Below are positions 63,281-64,000 of a stretch of 64,000 bases of DNA, in pieces; within the stretch, counting starts at the first letter, position 1, and the number at the start of each line of letters is the position of its first letter. Location: assembly GCF_003347665.1 (NCBI RefSeq), contig NZ_QDGA01000008.1, positions 1,747 through 65,746 of the forward strand, in the 5' to 3' direction. The notes under the pieces were generated by a model that worked only from the letters and a program-made list of their open reading frames with translations, searched no databases and was not told the DNA's origin. The stretch is from Microvirga calopogonii (GTDB lineage: Bacteria > Pseudomonadota > Alphaproteobacteria > Rhizobiales > Beijerinckiaceae). The translations under genes and the position numbers were made by a program.

Positions 63281-64000
63281 ATGGAACTCAGCTCTCTCGT
63301 CGCGGTCTTCGACTCGGCCCTGCGCCTCTCGATCCCGCTTCTTGCCGCCTGCCTGGCCGGGCTCTGGTCCGAGCGCTCGGGCGTGGTGGATATCGGCCTT
63401 GAAGGCAAGATGCTGGTGGCGGCCTTCGCGGCGGCGGCGGCAGCCTACGCCTTCGGATCGGCCTGGGTCGGCCTGATCGCCGGCATCGGCGCATCCGTGG
63501 TCTTCGGTCTGATCCACGGCTTCGCGTCCATCAGCCAGCGCGGTAACCAGATCGTCTCGGGCGTCGCGATCAACATGCTGGCGGCGGGCTTGACCGCCAT
63601 CGTGGGCAATGCCTGGTACAACCAGGGCGGACGCACGCCGCCGCTGGAGGGCGACCAGCGCTTCGCCGATGTGATCTTCGGCCATTCGGCGCTGGTCTAT
63701 GTGGTGCTGCTCGCCGTGCCGGTCACCTGGTTCGTGCTGGGGCGCACCCGCTTCGGCCTTCGCCTGCGCGCCGTCGGTGAGAACCCCGCCGCCGTCGATA
63801 CGGCGGGCATTTCGGTCACCGGCCTGCGCTACACCGCCGTCGTCATCGGGGGCATTCTCTGCGGCATCGGCGGCACCTATCTCTCCGTCGGGCAATCGGC
63901 GGGCTTTTTGAACAACATGACGGCCGGCAAGGGCTTCATCGCGCTCGCCGCGTTGATTTTCGCCAAATGGCGGGCGTGGCCGGCGCTCGGCGCGTGCTTC
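63281..64000 (+). CDS. ABC transporter permease (BMP-associated), second, partial
   Basis: ATG 63281 (MELSSLVAVFDSALRLSIPL); the frame is open to the window edge with 240 codons, so the C-terminal part is missing (usual length ~300-310). Marks: GLWSERSGVVDIGLEGKMLV, NQIVSGVAINMLAAGLTAI, GLRLRAVGENPAAVDTAGIS and ITVTGL-type repeat region. Pairs with the 367-aa permease as a heterodimer. Confidence 0.93.
   Translation, partial: MELSSLVAVFDSALRLSIPLLAACLAGLWSERSGVVDIGLEGKMLVAAFAAAAAAYAFGSAWVGLIAGIGASVVFGLIHGFASISQRGNQIVSGVAINMLAAGLTAIVGNAWYNQGGRTPPLEGDQRFADVIFGHSALVYVVLLAVPVTWFVLGRTRFGLRLRAVGENPAAVDTAGISVTGLRYTAVVIGGILCGIGGTYLSVGQSAGFLNNMTAGKGFIALAALIFAKWRAWPALGACF

Noticed and set aside
62168-63895. 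575-codon minus-strand open frame
   Set aside because: Antisense to two ABC permeases; low-complexity charged sequence.

Overview
The window looks like chromosome of an alphaproteobacterium of the order Hyphomicrobiales, most likely Methylobacteriaceae (Microvirga/Methylobacterium-like). I base this on high GC, the protein flavour of the housekeeping genes (purA, rpoH, rluD, infC-rpmI-rplT, pheS/pheT, a BMP-type nucleoside ABC transporter) and dispersed palindromic repeats typical of that group. The genus is inferred, not proven.

Layout. 1-5.6 kb is core: purA, a membrane-anchored protein, an rpoH-type sigma factor and an RluD-type pseudouridine synthase. A tRNA-Glu(CTC) gene at 5603-5678 is the insertion site of a 24.3-kb integrative element bounded by a perfect 23-bp direct repeat (5661-5683 and 29996-30018). 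Reading inward from the left it carries a tyrosine recombinase, an orphan 5-methylcytosine DNA methyltransferase and a replication/primase-like protein flanked by 25-bp repeats. Next come a chromate-resistance operon (chrB-chrA, a small secreted protein, a DUF1259 protein, an MFS transporter, a 33-aa membrane peptide) and a nickel/cobalt block (RcnA, an RcnR/CsoR-family regulator with a palindromic operator, an NreB-like MFS pump, a His-rich secreted protein, HupE/UreJ, a membrane-anchor protein, a DedA-type protein, a second NicO-type transporter). A CtaG-like protein, a diguanylate cyclase and a decayed second ctaG tail follow. The right end has a mobilisation module (MobC-like protein, MobP-type relaxase with an LPD7-like C-terminus, and a nested out-of-frame gene inside the relaxase) and a zinc-ribbon plus HEPN protein next to the right attachment site. 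With integrase, relaxase and accessory protein but no visible type IV secretion genes, it reads as an integrative mobilisable element whose cargo is metal resistance.

30-31.2 kb is decayed or non-coding. 31.2-46.3 kb holds two giant repeat-rich RTX adhesin genes, each interrupted by one single-base frameshift (near 40,640 and in a G-run at 44,486-44,491). They are followed by an AraC-type regulator, a small TPR protein and a GAF-domain protein. This zone has several palindromes, including a perfect 19-bp inverted repeat at 49,003-49,042. No type I secretion genes are in the window.

50-64 kb is core again: an alpha/beta hydrolase divergent from a glycosyltransferase, infC (apparent AUU start)-rpmI-rplT, pheS-(DUF559 gene)-pheT, a MoeB/ThiF-like enzyme, and a BMP-type ABC importer operon (binding protein, double ATPase, VOC protein, two permeases, the last cut by the window edge).
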